This document shows, piece after piece, positions 16,266-23,789 of a stretch of 48,246 nt of DNA. Each line of letters starts with the position of its first letter. The stretch's first letter is position 1. The DNA comes from a virus: the IMG/VR virus record IMGVR_UViG_3300022591_000564, positions 1 to 48,246 of that record; one strand, 5' to 3'. Position numbers and translations under genes: made by a program. The notes under the pieces were generated by a model. It saw only the letters and a program-made list of their open reading frames with translations. It ran no database searches and had not been told where the DNA came from.

Positions 16266-16618
16266 ACTAGGCCTTCCTTTCTAAGAGCAAGCCATAGGTT
16301 CGCAACGGCTTCGGAGGGAGTGGCGCCTTCATCACCTTGTTCGCTAAAGTTAGGTCGCTCGCAAGGGCCTGTACCAAACCAGTAACCAGCTATCCATGTA
16401 CTGTCTATGCGCATCAAAGAAAATGGATGCTCGTTTGCACTGCTTTTAAGGCAAGCCTCTATAAGCCCTTCAAGGGATGGGGAATAGGCCAAGCACTCTG
16501 ATCGATCATCAGGGCTCACGTCTAGATCATATGTCCAACAGTCACCGCCGTTGAATTGCGGTTGCGGCCATCCAGCGTCTTTTAGAGCTTTCGCTAGGGG
16601 ATAGGGCAGGGCGGTCAA
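16262..16618 (-). CDS. Hypothetical phage protein, 118 aa
   Basis: Starts PYPLAKALKDAGWPQPQ, a beginning shared by many small phage proteins of unknown function (LA-x-x-LKDAGFPQ type). The C-terminus GATPSEAVANLWLALRKEGLV is an amphipathic helix also typical of that group. Coupled by ATGA overlap to both neighbours. Confidence 0.7.
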   Translation of the reverse strand: MTALPYPLAKALKDAGWPQPQFNGGDCWTYDLDVSPDDRSECLAYSPSLEGLIEACLKSSANEHPFSLMRIDSTWIAGYWFGTGPCERPNFSEQGDEGATPSEAVANLWLALRKEGLV

Positions 16619-16977
16619 AACGGTTTTCCTTTCGTCAGAACTGCCGCGAGCACAACGGCGGTAGCGAGGGAAAAGAACAGTGCCAGCGCGGCGAGCGCGC
16701 GGAAGAGAGTATCGCCCTTCGCTGGCAATGCCGGGTAGCCCTGAGCGAGTTCCGCCTCGATTACTGCGATGCGCGCGTTAAGATCGGCAAGTTCTGCTTT
16801 GAATGAGGATGTTGCGCCGTTGCCAGTAGGCTTCTGCATCATTAAGTTCATGGTCTGAAACCGCTCCATTTCATCGCGCTGCTCTTTCTCGCGCAAGGTA
16901 GTCTGCTTTCTGCGCCTGTCACGGCGCGCTCCGTTGTGGAGATCGCGTTGGCTCATTTGGGAAATAGTCTCCCCCAT
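16615..16977 (-). CDS. Membrane protein with coiled coil, 120 aa
   Basis: N-terminal 45 residues are highly charged (RRDRRRKQTTLREKEQRDEMER). A helix at 60-80 (FKAELADLNARIAVIEAELAQ) has heptad spacing. A C-terminal membrane segment follows at about 92-114 (LAALALFFSLATAVVLAAVL). It could be a membrane anchor or superinfection-type protein; no family is recognised. Confidence 0.6.
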   Translation of the reverse strand: MGETISQMSQRDLHNGARRDRRRKQTTLREKEQRDEMERFQTMNLMMQKPTGNGATSSFKAELADLNARIAVIEAELAQGYPALPAKGDTLFRALAALALFFSLATAVVLAAVLTKGKPF

Positions 16978-17171
16978 TCTGCATCGGTTGTAGTGGGGCG
17001 GTTCAGTGGGTGGTCATCGCTCCATTCTCCAACATCGGCCTCCTGGATGGACAGCACACGGGGCGAGATGCAGTGATTGGGATAACGTGTATTCTCTAGG
17101 ACATCTTTAATCTCTGCTGCACCTATTTCATCGAGATCGATGATTTTGATCGTTAGTTCGTAAGCCTTCAT
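16953..17171 (-). CDS. Conserved hypothetical phage protein, 72 aa
   Basis: MKAYELTIKIIDLDEIG, then AAEIKDVLENTRYPNHCISPRV shortened to the core VLENTRYPNHCISP, then ADVGEWSDDHPLN. This pattern is familiar from small phage proteins near early genes, function unknown. First gene of the minus-strand run; its start lies in a short divergent gap (17172-17259) with the capsid operon, which should contain promoters for both directions, though I see no convincing consensus. Confidence 0.7.
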   Translation of the reverse strand: MKAYELTIKIIDLDEIGAAEIKDVLENTRYPNHCISPRVLSIQEADVGEWSDDHPLNRPTTTDAEWGRLFPK

Positions 17172-17259
17172 TTTTGATATATCCCGCGTTGAAAATCTCT
17201 CTGAAAGACTAGCGCAAATCTCCTGATAAAACTAGAAGAAACAGCGGAAATCCACTACA

Positions 17260-18627
17260 ATGGCGGCACTTACGTTTACCTTGGATTGCGATCCTTCCGA
17301 TATGCACGGACACGAAAATATCGCCAGCCACGCGGATGCCCACGATTGCAATGAAATGGCCGAAGATACCATCGCTCTCGACAGGGCTCCTAGCGCCCGT
17401 TCTGTCGATTCTGACGGCCATTGGCTAGTCAAAGGCAATCTCTTAAGCCGCAGTGAAGTCTCTCCCTACCGGGCCGAAGAGATACCTGGGTGGGAGAATC
17501 TTGGCTTGGAAAAGGGCCGCGTCTACAAATTGTATCGTCATCCGGACGCGCTTCGCAAGGCTGCCCGTTCATTCGAGGGTAAGCCGCTTTTGATGAAGCA
17601 CCAGCCGATTTCCGCCGATGACCATCCGCGCCATGCGACAGTAGGCGCGATTTTGAACCCAGCTTACAAGAACGGTGAACTTCGCGGCGATCTGTCAATA
17701 TGGGACAAATCGGCTACGGATTCGATTTCCAACAACTCGCAAAAGCACCTTTCGATGGGATATAGGTACACACCGCGAATGGAAGCCGGCGTGACCCCGG
17801 ACGGGGATCCTTATGATGGCGTTATGGAGTCGATAGAGGCGAATCATGGGGCACTTGTTGCCGATCCAAGGGTGAAAGATGCCGTTGTCGCCGACTCACG
17901 CGAAGCTCTTGACGAAGCCCTAGCCCTAGACAGCGAATGGGAGACGCCCGGCGCTCGCCGCCTTCTTATGGCTCTCGACGCGATGCTTTTCGCTGGCGGG
18001 TTAGATGCTCGCGAATATACGCGCGGCGGAGATCCGAAGAATCCAGGACGATTTTCATCAACTGGCGGGGCGGGCGGCGGTAAAAAGGCAAAGGGAAAAT
18101 CCGTTATCGCAAAGGCTGAGAAAGCAGAAGCATCCGCTGGCAAGAGGATCGCGAAAGCTGGCGAGCGCGATAGCAAGGCTGCGAAAAAGGGCAAAGCTGG
18201 ATCTGTAATCGAACGCGCCAAAGCCACCGAAGCGAGTGCGAAACCTAAGTCAAAGGCTGACAAATCTGCCACACCTAAGTATAAAGAAAAAAAGTCCACA
18301 GAAAAGTCAAAGAAAGACTTGACACCCGCTCCCGCACCCTCTAAATCTACATCATCAACAACTCGGAACCCCCAGCGGGTAACAGGACAGAAGATGAAAA
18401 ACGAACAAAGGCTCCCAGGCGGAGAAACGGAAAACAGGCTTAACACGCTCTTGGAAGAGGCCAAGCAGGGCAAGCACACGCGCCGCGTTGCTGATCTTGA
18501 ATGGGCTATTCATGGTGTTCGCGCTGGAGCAAAAATTCAAAACGTCGCCAAGCAAATCGGCGGCGACTTTGAACGCGATATGAAGGCGGAATTCGGCTCT
18601 AAAGCCTCCGCCCCAACGGAGATTTAA
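17260..18627 (+). CDS. DUF2213 protein (capsid maturation protease-like), N-terminal half
   Basis: Residues 45-215 carry the DUF2213 core: KGNLLSRSEVSPYRAEEIPGW, GKPLLMKHQPISADDHPRHATVG, HLSMGYRYTPRMEAG, EANHGALVADPRV. DUF2213 proteins precede the capsid gene in Mu-like and related myophages and act as prohead protease or scaffold. A linker GDPKNPGRFSSTGGAGGG follows near residue 255, then a Lys/Ala/Ser-rich stretch and a small ordered C-terminal domain (TENRLNTLLEEAKQGKHTRR to the end). The usual C-terminal DUF2213 segment is missing here and appears in the gene at 19088. Confidence 0.8.
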   Translation: MAALTFTLDCDPSDMHGHENIASHADAHDCNEMAEDTIALDRAPSARSVDSDGHWLVKGNLLSRSEVSPYRAEEIPGWENLGLEKGRVYKLYRHPDALRKAARSFEGKPLLMKHQPISADDHPRHATVGAILNPAYKNGELRGDLSIWDKSATDSISNNSQKHLSMGYRYTPRMEAGVTPDGDPYDGVMESIEANHGALVADPRVKDAVVADSREALDEALALDSEWETPGARRLLMALDAMLFAGGLDAREYTRGGDPKNPGRFSSTGGAGGGKKAKGKSVIAKAEKAEASAGKRIAKAGERDSKAAKKGKAGSVIERAKATEASAKPKSKADKSATPKYKEKKSTEKSKKDLTPAPAPSKSTSSTTRNPQRVTGQKMKNEQRLPGGETENRLNTLLEEAKQGKHTRRVADLEWAIHGVRAGAKIQNVAKQIGGDFERDMKAEFGSKASAPTEI

Positions 18628-18683
18628 GCACCAGTTGGAAACTCGGGCCGAAACGTCTAAGCACATACCAATCTAGTAACGCC

Positions 18684-18989
18684 ATGCCCAAGCATCTCAG
18701 CATCTCCCAACGTCTATCCAAGGCCCGCTCCCCAAAGGCGCGGGCCGAAGTTTTAGCGGATTGGGTAGCGGACTGGGAAGACGCGCAATGGCACCTTCTG
18801 GAAAGATTAGAGGATGCTCTTCGTACTGGAGATTATAGTACCGTTTTCTTCGCGTTGGGCACATTCAAAGCCCAGATAGAGAAGCGCTTCGACGGGCTTG
18901 AGACGGTACTGAGGGTTCTTCAAGAACCGCCGAAGCCGCGCCAGAACGGCGCATCGGCCAAAGATCAACGGCCGCCCAGCCAGACTTAG
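18684..18989 (+). CDS. Hypothetical helical protein, 101 aa
   Basis: A mostly helical protein (ARAEVLADWVADWEDAQWHLLERLEDALRTGD, cut to WVADWEDAQWHLLERLED as its clearest part) with a disordered polar tail (KPRQNGASAKDQRPPSQT). It lies between the two halves of the capsid maturation region and ends just before a terminator. No family recognised. Confidence 0.6.
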   Translation: MPKHLSISQRLSKARSPKARAEVLADWVADWEDAQWHLLERLEDALRTGDYSTVFFALGTFKAQIEKRFDGLETVLRVLQEPPKPRQNGASAKDQRPPSQT

Positions 18990-19014
18990 CATACCCACAC
19001 AACCGAATTCTACC

Positions 19015-19043
19015 AAGGCTCGCTCACTGCGGGCCTTTTTTCG
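19015..19043 (+). terminator. Rho-independent terminator
   Basis: AAGGCTCGC pairs with GCGGGCCTT through 9 bp (two wobble-type pairs) with loop TCACT, followed by a T6 run. It separates the 18684 gene from the scaffold-like gene at 19088. Confidence 0.8.
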
Positions 19044-19087
19044 TGCGCCGCGTATCCCGGCAGACCGCCTAGAGGACAATCAAAACA

Positions 19088-20065
19088 ATGAACGAACTAG
19101 AGAGTGTGCTCCGGGCGAAATACCGGCAGCCGCGAGACTTGGTGCGCGCACTGGGCCTCGACGAAGTGATTTTGCGCGAACCGAAGAAGCCCGCGAGCGC
19201 CATCGCTCTGGATGAAGCAATGCGAGCTGGTATGCAGAAGATCGTAAGCATGGGCCAAGATGCTACCCTGCAAGATTTCGTCGAATTCATCGACATGTTG
19301 AAGTCCGGCAACAGCAAAGGCGCGGCCCACGAAGCGGCAGAACTTGCCGAAGAAGTTGGCGCCGAAGAAAACGAAGAGCGTGAAGAGTTGGACGAAGACG
19401 ACAATGACGGCGAAGCCGGAGAAAAGGAAGACAACGACATGGAAGACAACAGCGGTCTCCCGGCTTTTGCCGAGGAGCGTGAAGAGAAGAAGGCAAAGGA
19501 CGAAGGCGGACTGAATCACAAGGTGGCTTCTTTGCTTATGGAAGCGGCGAAGATGCTCATGGGCGAAGGCCGCGAGGAAGAGCCTGCCAAGGACGAAGAG
19601 ATCGACGCTACCGACTGCGCCGCGAAGGACGAAGACCTTGAAGGCATCGGCGAGAAGCCTGCCAAGGACGAGGAGCCCAAAGGCTTGAAGGAAAAAGCTG
19701 AGAAGGATCTCATCACTAAGCCGGCTATGGACGCGGCGATTAGCGCGGCCGTGAAGGCTGCCGAGAAGCGCTCGCATGAGAACGCCAAGGCCATCCGCGC
19801 CGCAGAGCGTGCGGTGCGCCCTTATGTCGGCGAACTGGCAATGGATGCCGCAAGCCCGGATGAAGTCTACCGCAAGGCGCTCGGCATGATGGGCGTCGAA
19901 GGTGTCGATACCGTACACGCGTCAGCCCTGCCGATCTTGCTCAAGACGCTTCCACTACCCGGCAGCAATGCCGCTCCGCGCCGTGAAGCCAAAATCGCTC
20001 AGGACGCCGCCGCAGTCGATGCCCGCGCCAAGCGTTTCCCGGCTCTTGCCCGCATCGCTCATTAA
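19088..20065 (+). CDS. Scaffold-like protein, C-terminal part of a DUF2213-type protein
   Basis: Residues 75-215 are extremely acidic and low-complexity (EEVGAEENEEREELDEDDND). Residues 225-325 (ITKPAMDAAISAAVKAAEKR, RAAERAVRPYVGELAMDAASPDEVYRKAL cut to RAVRPYVGELAMDAASPDEV, HASALPILLKTLP, and the final ARAKRFPALARIAH) match the C-terminal end usual in long DUF2213 proteins. An acidic, helical protein right before the capsid fits a scaffolding role. Good AGGACAATC upstream region and an own terminator-separated position suggest separate expression. Confidence 0.7.
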   Translation: MNELESVLRAKYRQPRDLVRALGLDEVILREPKKPASAIALDEAMRAGMQKIVSMGQDATLQDFVEFIDMLKSGNSKGAAHEAAELAEEVGAEENEEREELDEDDNDGEAGEKEDNDMEDNSGLPAFAEEREEKKAKDEGGLNHKVASLLMEAAKMLMGEGREEEPAKDEEIDATDCAAKDEDLEGIGEKPAKDEEPKGLKEKAEKDLITKPAMDAAISAAVKAAEKRSHENAKAIRAAERAVRPYVGELAMDAASPDEVYRKALGMMGVEGVDTVHASALPILLKTLPLPGSNAAPRREAKIAQDAAAVDARAKRFPALARIAH

Positions 20066-20095
20066 TCCGCGCCAAACACAATAAGGAATTGAACA

Positions 20096-21103
20096 ATGGC
20101 TGATTTCCAAACGGCTGTCTATTCCCGGCAGGCTCCGGGCTGGGCTGGCGATTTCGCGTCCGACAATCCGCGTGAGTTTTATCCCGCTGGCCCCGGCGGC
20201 CTTGTGGCCGGCGCTTCCGGCGTTACCGTAGGCAATTTCGCGTGGGTTTCGCCGTCTTCTATCGACTGGGATAGCGGCGCGACCATTGCAAATAGCTTCG
20301 GGTCTGGGTCCGTTGCTGGCATTGTGCACCGCCAGAACGTTGGCCAGATTACCACCTATCTTGCCAAGGCGGGGACTACCATTCCTCAGGGCAATGCAGT
20401 TTCGTTGCTCACGGGCGGCGATATTTGGCTGGCGAATTCTGGATCTGGCTTGGCTCAGTCCGGCATGAAGGCATACGCCAATTTCCTTACGGGGGCGGTG
20501 ACTTTCGGCTGGACTGGCGCTCCTACTGCGGCGGCATCGGCGACAACGGCCTCCATCGCGGCGGGCACGGCGGCAACCAGCGCGAGCAGCACCATTTCTG
20601 GGAATGTGCTCACGACTGGCGCATCGGTCACTAATACGATCTATCCCGGCGCTATCGTGACCGGCGGCACTGTCGCATCCGGCACCTATATCGTCGCTCA
20701 GATTACGCCGTTGCTGACGGGCGAAGCTCTGGGCGGGGCTGGACGCTATGCCGTCAGCATTCCGGAACAGACGGTTACGTCCGCCACGCTTACCATGACG
20801 CCTTCTGTCTACACGCCCGGCACGATGCAGGCTGGCACCGTGGCAGTTGGCTCGATCATTATCGCAAGCGGCGGCGGATACACCACGACCGCCGCGACGA
20901 CCGGCACTATCGCCGGAATGATCGTTATGGCCGCCATCAGCGGCACGACTTGGTCTCTCGCCCCCGCATCTGGCTTGACTGCTGCAGGTACGCTTACCAG
21001 CGGTACGGTCGTCACCGCTTCGAATGTCGAAACCAAATGGTATGCGATTTCGGCGGGCGCGCAGAATGAAGTAATCCGCTGCTCCTCTACGCGCATTAGT
21101 TAA
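20096..21103 (+). CDS. Capsid structural cement-like protein with Ig-like insertion
   Basis: The first 130 residues (YSRQAPGWAGDFASDNPREFYPAGPGGLVAG, cut to APGWAGDFASDNPREFY, then GNFAWV and the HRQNVGQITTYL stretch) match the structural cement proteins encoded before DUF2184 capsids. Residues of about 163-238 form an inserted beta module (STISGNVLTTGASV to TYIVAQI to AVSIPEQTVTSATLTM) that recurs in other proteins of this phage. The final part returns to the cement-protein end (KWYAISAGAQNEVIRCSS). A GGAA ribosome-binding site lies 8 bases upstream. Confidence 0.75.
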   Translation: MADFQTAVYSRQAPGWAGDFASDNPREFYPAGPGGLVAGASGVTVGNFAWVSPSSIDWDSGATIANSFGSGSVAGIVHRQNVGQITTYLAKAGTTIPQGNAVSLLTGGDIWLANSGSGLAQSGMKAYANFLTGAVTFGWTGAPTAAASATTASIAAGTAATSASSTISGNVLTTGASVTNTIYPGAIVTGGTVASGTYIVAQITPLLTGEALGGAGRYAVSIPEQTVTSATLTMTPSVYTPGTMQAGTVAVGSIIIASGGGYTTTAATTGTIAGMIVMAAISGTTWSLAPASGLTAAGTLTSGTVVTASNVETKWYAISAGAQNEVIRCSSTRIS

Positions 21104-21130
21104 CCGGCCATTCCAATCGGAGAAAACAAA

Positions 21131-22240
21131 ATGAGCATTCATAAGTCTATGGCCGAATTCCAGCAAGACAAATCTTGGCTGGTTGAAAACGGCGTCTTCT
21201 TTCAGCCTACCGTGCGCGGATATATCACGCCGGAAATGATGAACAATCCGATGGCGATGGATTCCATTGCTATGGATGCGCAGGCGCCCGCGAACAGTGC
21301 GAATTCGGCTGGCATCCCTTCGATCCTGACTACCTGGATTGATCCGGAAATCGTCAATGTCGTTTTCGCCCCGCAGAAGGCCGGCGAAATCCTGCCGCAG
21401 AAGCGCATCGGCGATTGGACGAACATGCAGGCCATGTTCCCCTTCGTGGAAGGCGCGGGCGAAGTCACGACCTATGGCGACTTCGAGACTACCGGTTCCG
21501 GCAGCATCGATATCACCTTCCCTCAGAGGCAGAATTACCTCTGGCAGACGGAAGTCCGGTACGGTGATCGCTATGTGGCGATGGTTGGCCTTGCCAAGAT
21601 CAACGCCGTTACCACGCTCCAGAAGCAGGCAGCGGATTGGCTCAACCGCTATGACAATTGGGTGCAGTTCTACGGTGTCGCCGGCCTCCAGAATTACGGA
21701 ATCCTGAACGATCCTTCGCTCCCGTCTTCGATCACTCCCGGCACGAAGGCGGCCGGAAATAGCGGCGTATGGATGTACAACGGAGCCCCGAATGCCACGG
21801 CGAACGAGGTCTTCGCGGACATTCAGAGCCTCTTCTGGCAGTTGACGACGCAGACGCAGGGCATCATCGAGACCACCGATAAGATGGTTTTGGCCCTTGG
21901 CCCTGGACCTGCGGTTGCATTGAGCAACACCAACGCATTCGGGTTGACCGCGATGAAGATCATCAAGGAAAACTTCCCGAACCTCCGTGTTGTCACGGCT
22001 CCGCAGTATGAAGCGCGGTCCTCGACCTTCATCGAAGGTTATTCGAGCGCCGGCAACTTCTGCCAGCTCATTGCCGAAACGCTGGCGGGCGAGCCTACCG
22101 GGCATACGACTTTTAGCGATAAGCTGCATGCGCACCGGTTGGTTGTGGATTCGAGCTTTTACCGCCAGAAGTGGAGTGCAGGGAGTCACGGGGCGGTGAT
22201 TAAGCGTCCGATCAGCTTTGCATCCATGCTTGGCATCTAA
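21131..22240 (+). CDS. Major capsid protein (DUF2184)
   Basis: 369 aa, typical length. Characteristic segments are LTTWIDPEIVNVVFAPQKAGEI, the MQAMFPFVEGAGEVTTYGDF strip, GVAGLQNYGILNDPSLP and the C-terminal KWSAGSHGAVIKRPISF. DUF2184 proteins are HK97-fold capsid subunits. Strong ribosome-binding site CGGAGAAAA just upstream. Position after cement and scaffold genes agrees. Confidence 0.92.
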   Translation: MSIHKSMAEFQQDKSWLVENGVFFQPTVRGYITPEMMNNPMAMDSIAMDAQAPANSANSAGIPSILTTWIDPEIVNVVFAPQKAGEILPQKRIGDWTNMQAMFPFVEGAGEVTTYGDFETTGSGSIDITFPQRQNYLWQTEVRYGDRYVAMVGLAKINAVTTLQKQAADWLNRYDNWVQFYGVAGLQNYGILNDPSLPSSITPGTKAAGNSGVWMYNGAPNATANEVFADIQSLFWQLTTQTQGIIETTDKMVLALGPGPAVALSNTNAFGLTAMKIIKENFPNLRVVTAPQYEARSSTFIEGYSSAGNFCQLIAETLAGEPTGHTTFSDKLHAHRLVVDSSFYRQKWSAGSHGAVIKRPISFASMLGI

Positions 22241-22252
22241 GGATATTGCATC

Positions 22253-22798
22253 ATGAATACTACACCGAAACAAGGGCGCTCGCAAGGGCGCTCTTCTTCT
22301 TTGGACGAACTTCCGCAAGAACTTCCTGACCCCACGCCGGCAACCGGGACTGCCACGGTAAGCGTATATTGCCGATGGAATCCAGGTTTGATTTTGCGCG
22401 TTGGCCAGATGGTCAAGCGCACCGAGCAGACTGCGCATGGCTTCCGTGATTTCGAGCAGTGGCAGCAGACACGGCAATACCGCGTTTATGGCCCAGCTCA
22501 TCCGTGGGGCGGCGTTGCCAAGGCTCCCGTGATCGGCGGCTACGCCATTACCGAAGGGGTCCCGAAGGAACTTTGGGACGAATGGTACGACAAGAACAAG
22601 AACAGCGACATGGTCAGGAACAAGATCATTTTCGCAAGCGAACAGCAGTCATACGGCAACGGTCAGGCTCACGAACAGCGTAGCGCCCCCACGGGAATCG
22701 AACCGCTGAGCCAGGGCAAGGATTGGCGCACCGCCGCCCTTCAGACCTCCATGCAATCCATGACTGGCATTGAAAAAGGCGAACAGGCTGCGGCCTAA
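22253..22798 (+). CDS. Hypothetical head-associated protein, 181 aa
   Basis: N-terminus is polar (GRSQGRSSSLDELPQELPDP). The middle (VYCRWNPGLILRV, EQTAHGFRDFEQWQQTRQYRVYG shortened to HGFRDFEQWQQTRQYRVYG, VIGGYAITEGVPKELWDEW) recalls the conserved small gene found directly after DUF2184 capsids. Function unknown; likely a virion or assembly factor judging from position 13 bases after the capsid gene. Confidence 0.7.
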   Translation: MNTTPKQGRSQGRSSSLDELPQELPDPTPATGTATVSVYCRWNPGLILRVGQMVKRTEQTAHGFRDFEQWQQTRQYRVYGPAHPWGGVAKAPVIGGYAITEGVPKELWDEWYDKNKNSDMVRNKIIFASEQQSYGNGQAHEQRSAPTGIEPLSQGKDWRTAALQTSMQSMTGIEKGEQAAA

Positions 22799-22809
22799 AG
22801 GAGAAAACA

Positions 22810-23619
22810 ATGGCTGTTATGGACGCCAAAATCGGCGAAATCTCTGATGCAGCGCTTGGCGTAAGATTGGCAGCCGCTGGCTACGCAACCAATGCAGGTT
22901 CTACCGGCTCCGGAAGCGTAGTGCTCGCTACTTCTCCTACGCTAGTTACGCCAGCGCTTGGAACGCCTGCTTCAGGCACGCTCACGAATTGTACAGGACT
23001 TCCTATTGCCGGTTCAACCGGCTACGGGACTGGTGTTGCAACCGCCCTTGCGGCGAATGTGACGGGATCTGGCGGGATTGTCCTGGCAACCGGCCCGGCA
23101 ATCGCCGCTGGTGGTTCTACCGGAACGATTGGCATTGGCGGCAACATTACTACGCAGGTGAGTACGGCTGGCGTTTCGCCTGGCGGCACTGGTTCGGACT
23201 ACGTTATTGCCACCTATACGCTTCCAGCAAGCGCCTTCGATGCAGCGGGCCGGGAAATCAAAATCACCGGCTTTGGCAAGTTTGCGGCAAACGGCAATAC
23301 CAAGGAACTGAAAATCTACGTTGGCTGCACTACTGCTACAGTAGGGCAGGCGGTTTCTGGTGGTACAGCAATCGCCGATAGTGGCGCGGTGACGGCTAAT
23401 GCCACCGGATGGCGAATTGTTGGCCGCGTCCTCAAATACGGTGCCGCCGCCAGCAATACCCAAATCGGCATGCAGGATAATAGTTCTACCTCTGTATCCA
23501 TCCCGCAAGCGCTCACCATGACGGAAAGCGCCGCAATCAAAATCGCCATTACCGGTAATGCGACGACATCGGCAAGCGATATCGTGCTCAATGGATTGCT
23601 TGTCGAGTATGCGAATTAG
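22810..23619 (+). CDS. Phage fibre-like protein, 269 aa
   Basis: Residues 35-60 contain the very common phage fibre motif SVVLATSPTLVTPALGTPAS followed by TLTNCTGLPI. The remainder is beta-rich and ends DIVLNGLLVEYAN, a jelly-roll-like surface domain. It opens the fibre and decoration block. Ribosome-binding site AAGGAGAAAAC is strong. Confidence 0.7.
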   Translation: MAVMDAKIGEISDAALGVRLAAAGYATNAGSTGSGSVVLATSPTLVTPALGTPASGTLTNCTGLPIAGSTGYGTGVATALAANVTGSGGIVLATGPAIAAGGSTGTIGIGGNITTQVSTAGVSPGGTGSDYVIATYTLPASAFDAAGREIKITGFGKFAANGNTKELKIYVGCTTATVGQAVSGGTAIADSGAVTANATGWRIVGRVLKYGAAASNTQIGMQDNSSTSVSIPQALTMTESAAIKIAITGNATTSASDIVLNGLLVEYAN

Positions 23620-23620
23620 T

Positions 23621-23745
23621 AATTGGGCCGCATCGCCGCATCCAATTTGACCGAAGCGAAGTGCGGGCATTGACCTGCGATTAGAATTGTAGTTTCGAGC
23701 CCGTATTCTCTAACGGCCGTTCGCGGCACAACGATGCGGCCAAAA
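23621..23745 (+). ncRNA. Structured intergenic element, copy 4
   Basis: Begins 2 bases after the stop. Outer arms TTGGGCCGCATCG and CGATGCGGCCAAAA pair over about 12 bp. GCCGC pairs with GCGGC next. CAATT (23643-23647) pairs with AATTG (23685-23689), and AGTGCGGGC (23660-23668), lying between them, pairs with GCCCGTATT (23699-23707): a pseudoknot. Confidence 0.8.
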
Positions 23746-23789
23746 GTAATTCCAGCTAAATAATCGTCAAAAGCTAGGAGCAAACTACC

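Noticed and set aside
19955-22501. 848-residue open frame on the minus strand across cement and capsid genes
   Set aside because: It is the exact antisense of well-recognised structural genes, is rich in Arg, Gly and His as expected for a GC-driven shadow, and has no recognisable domain.
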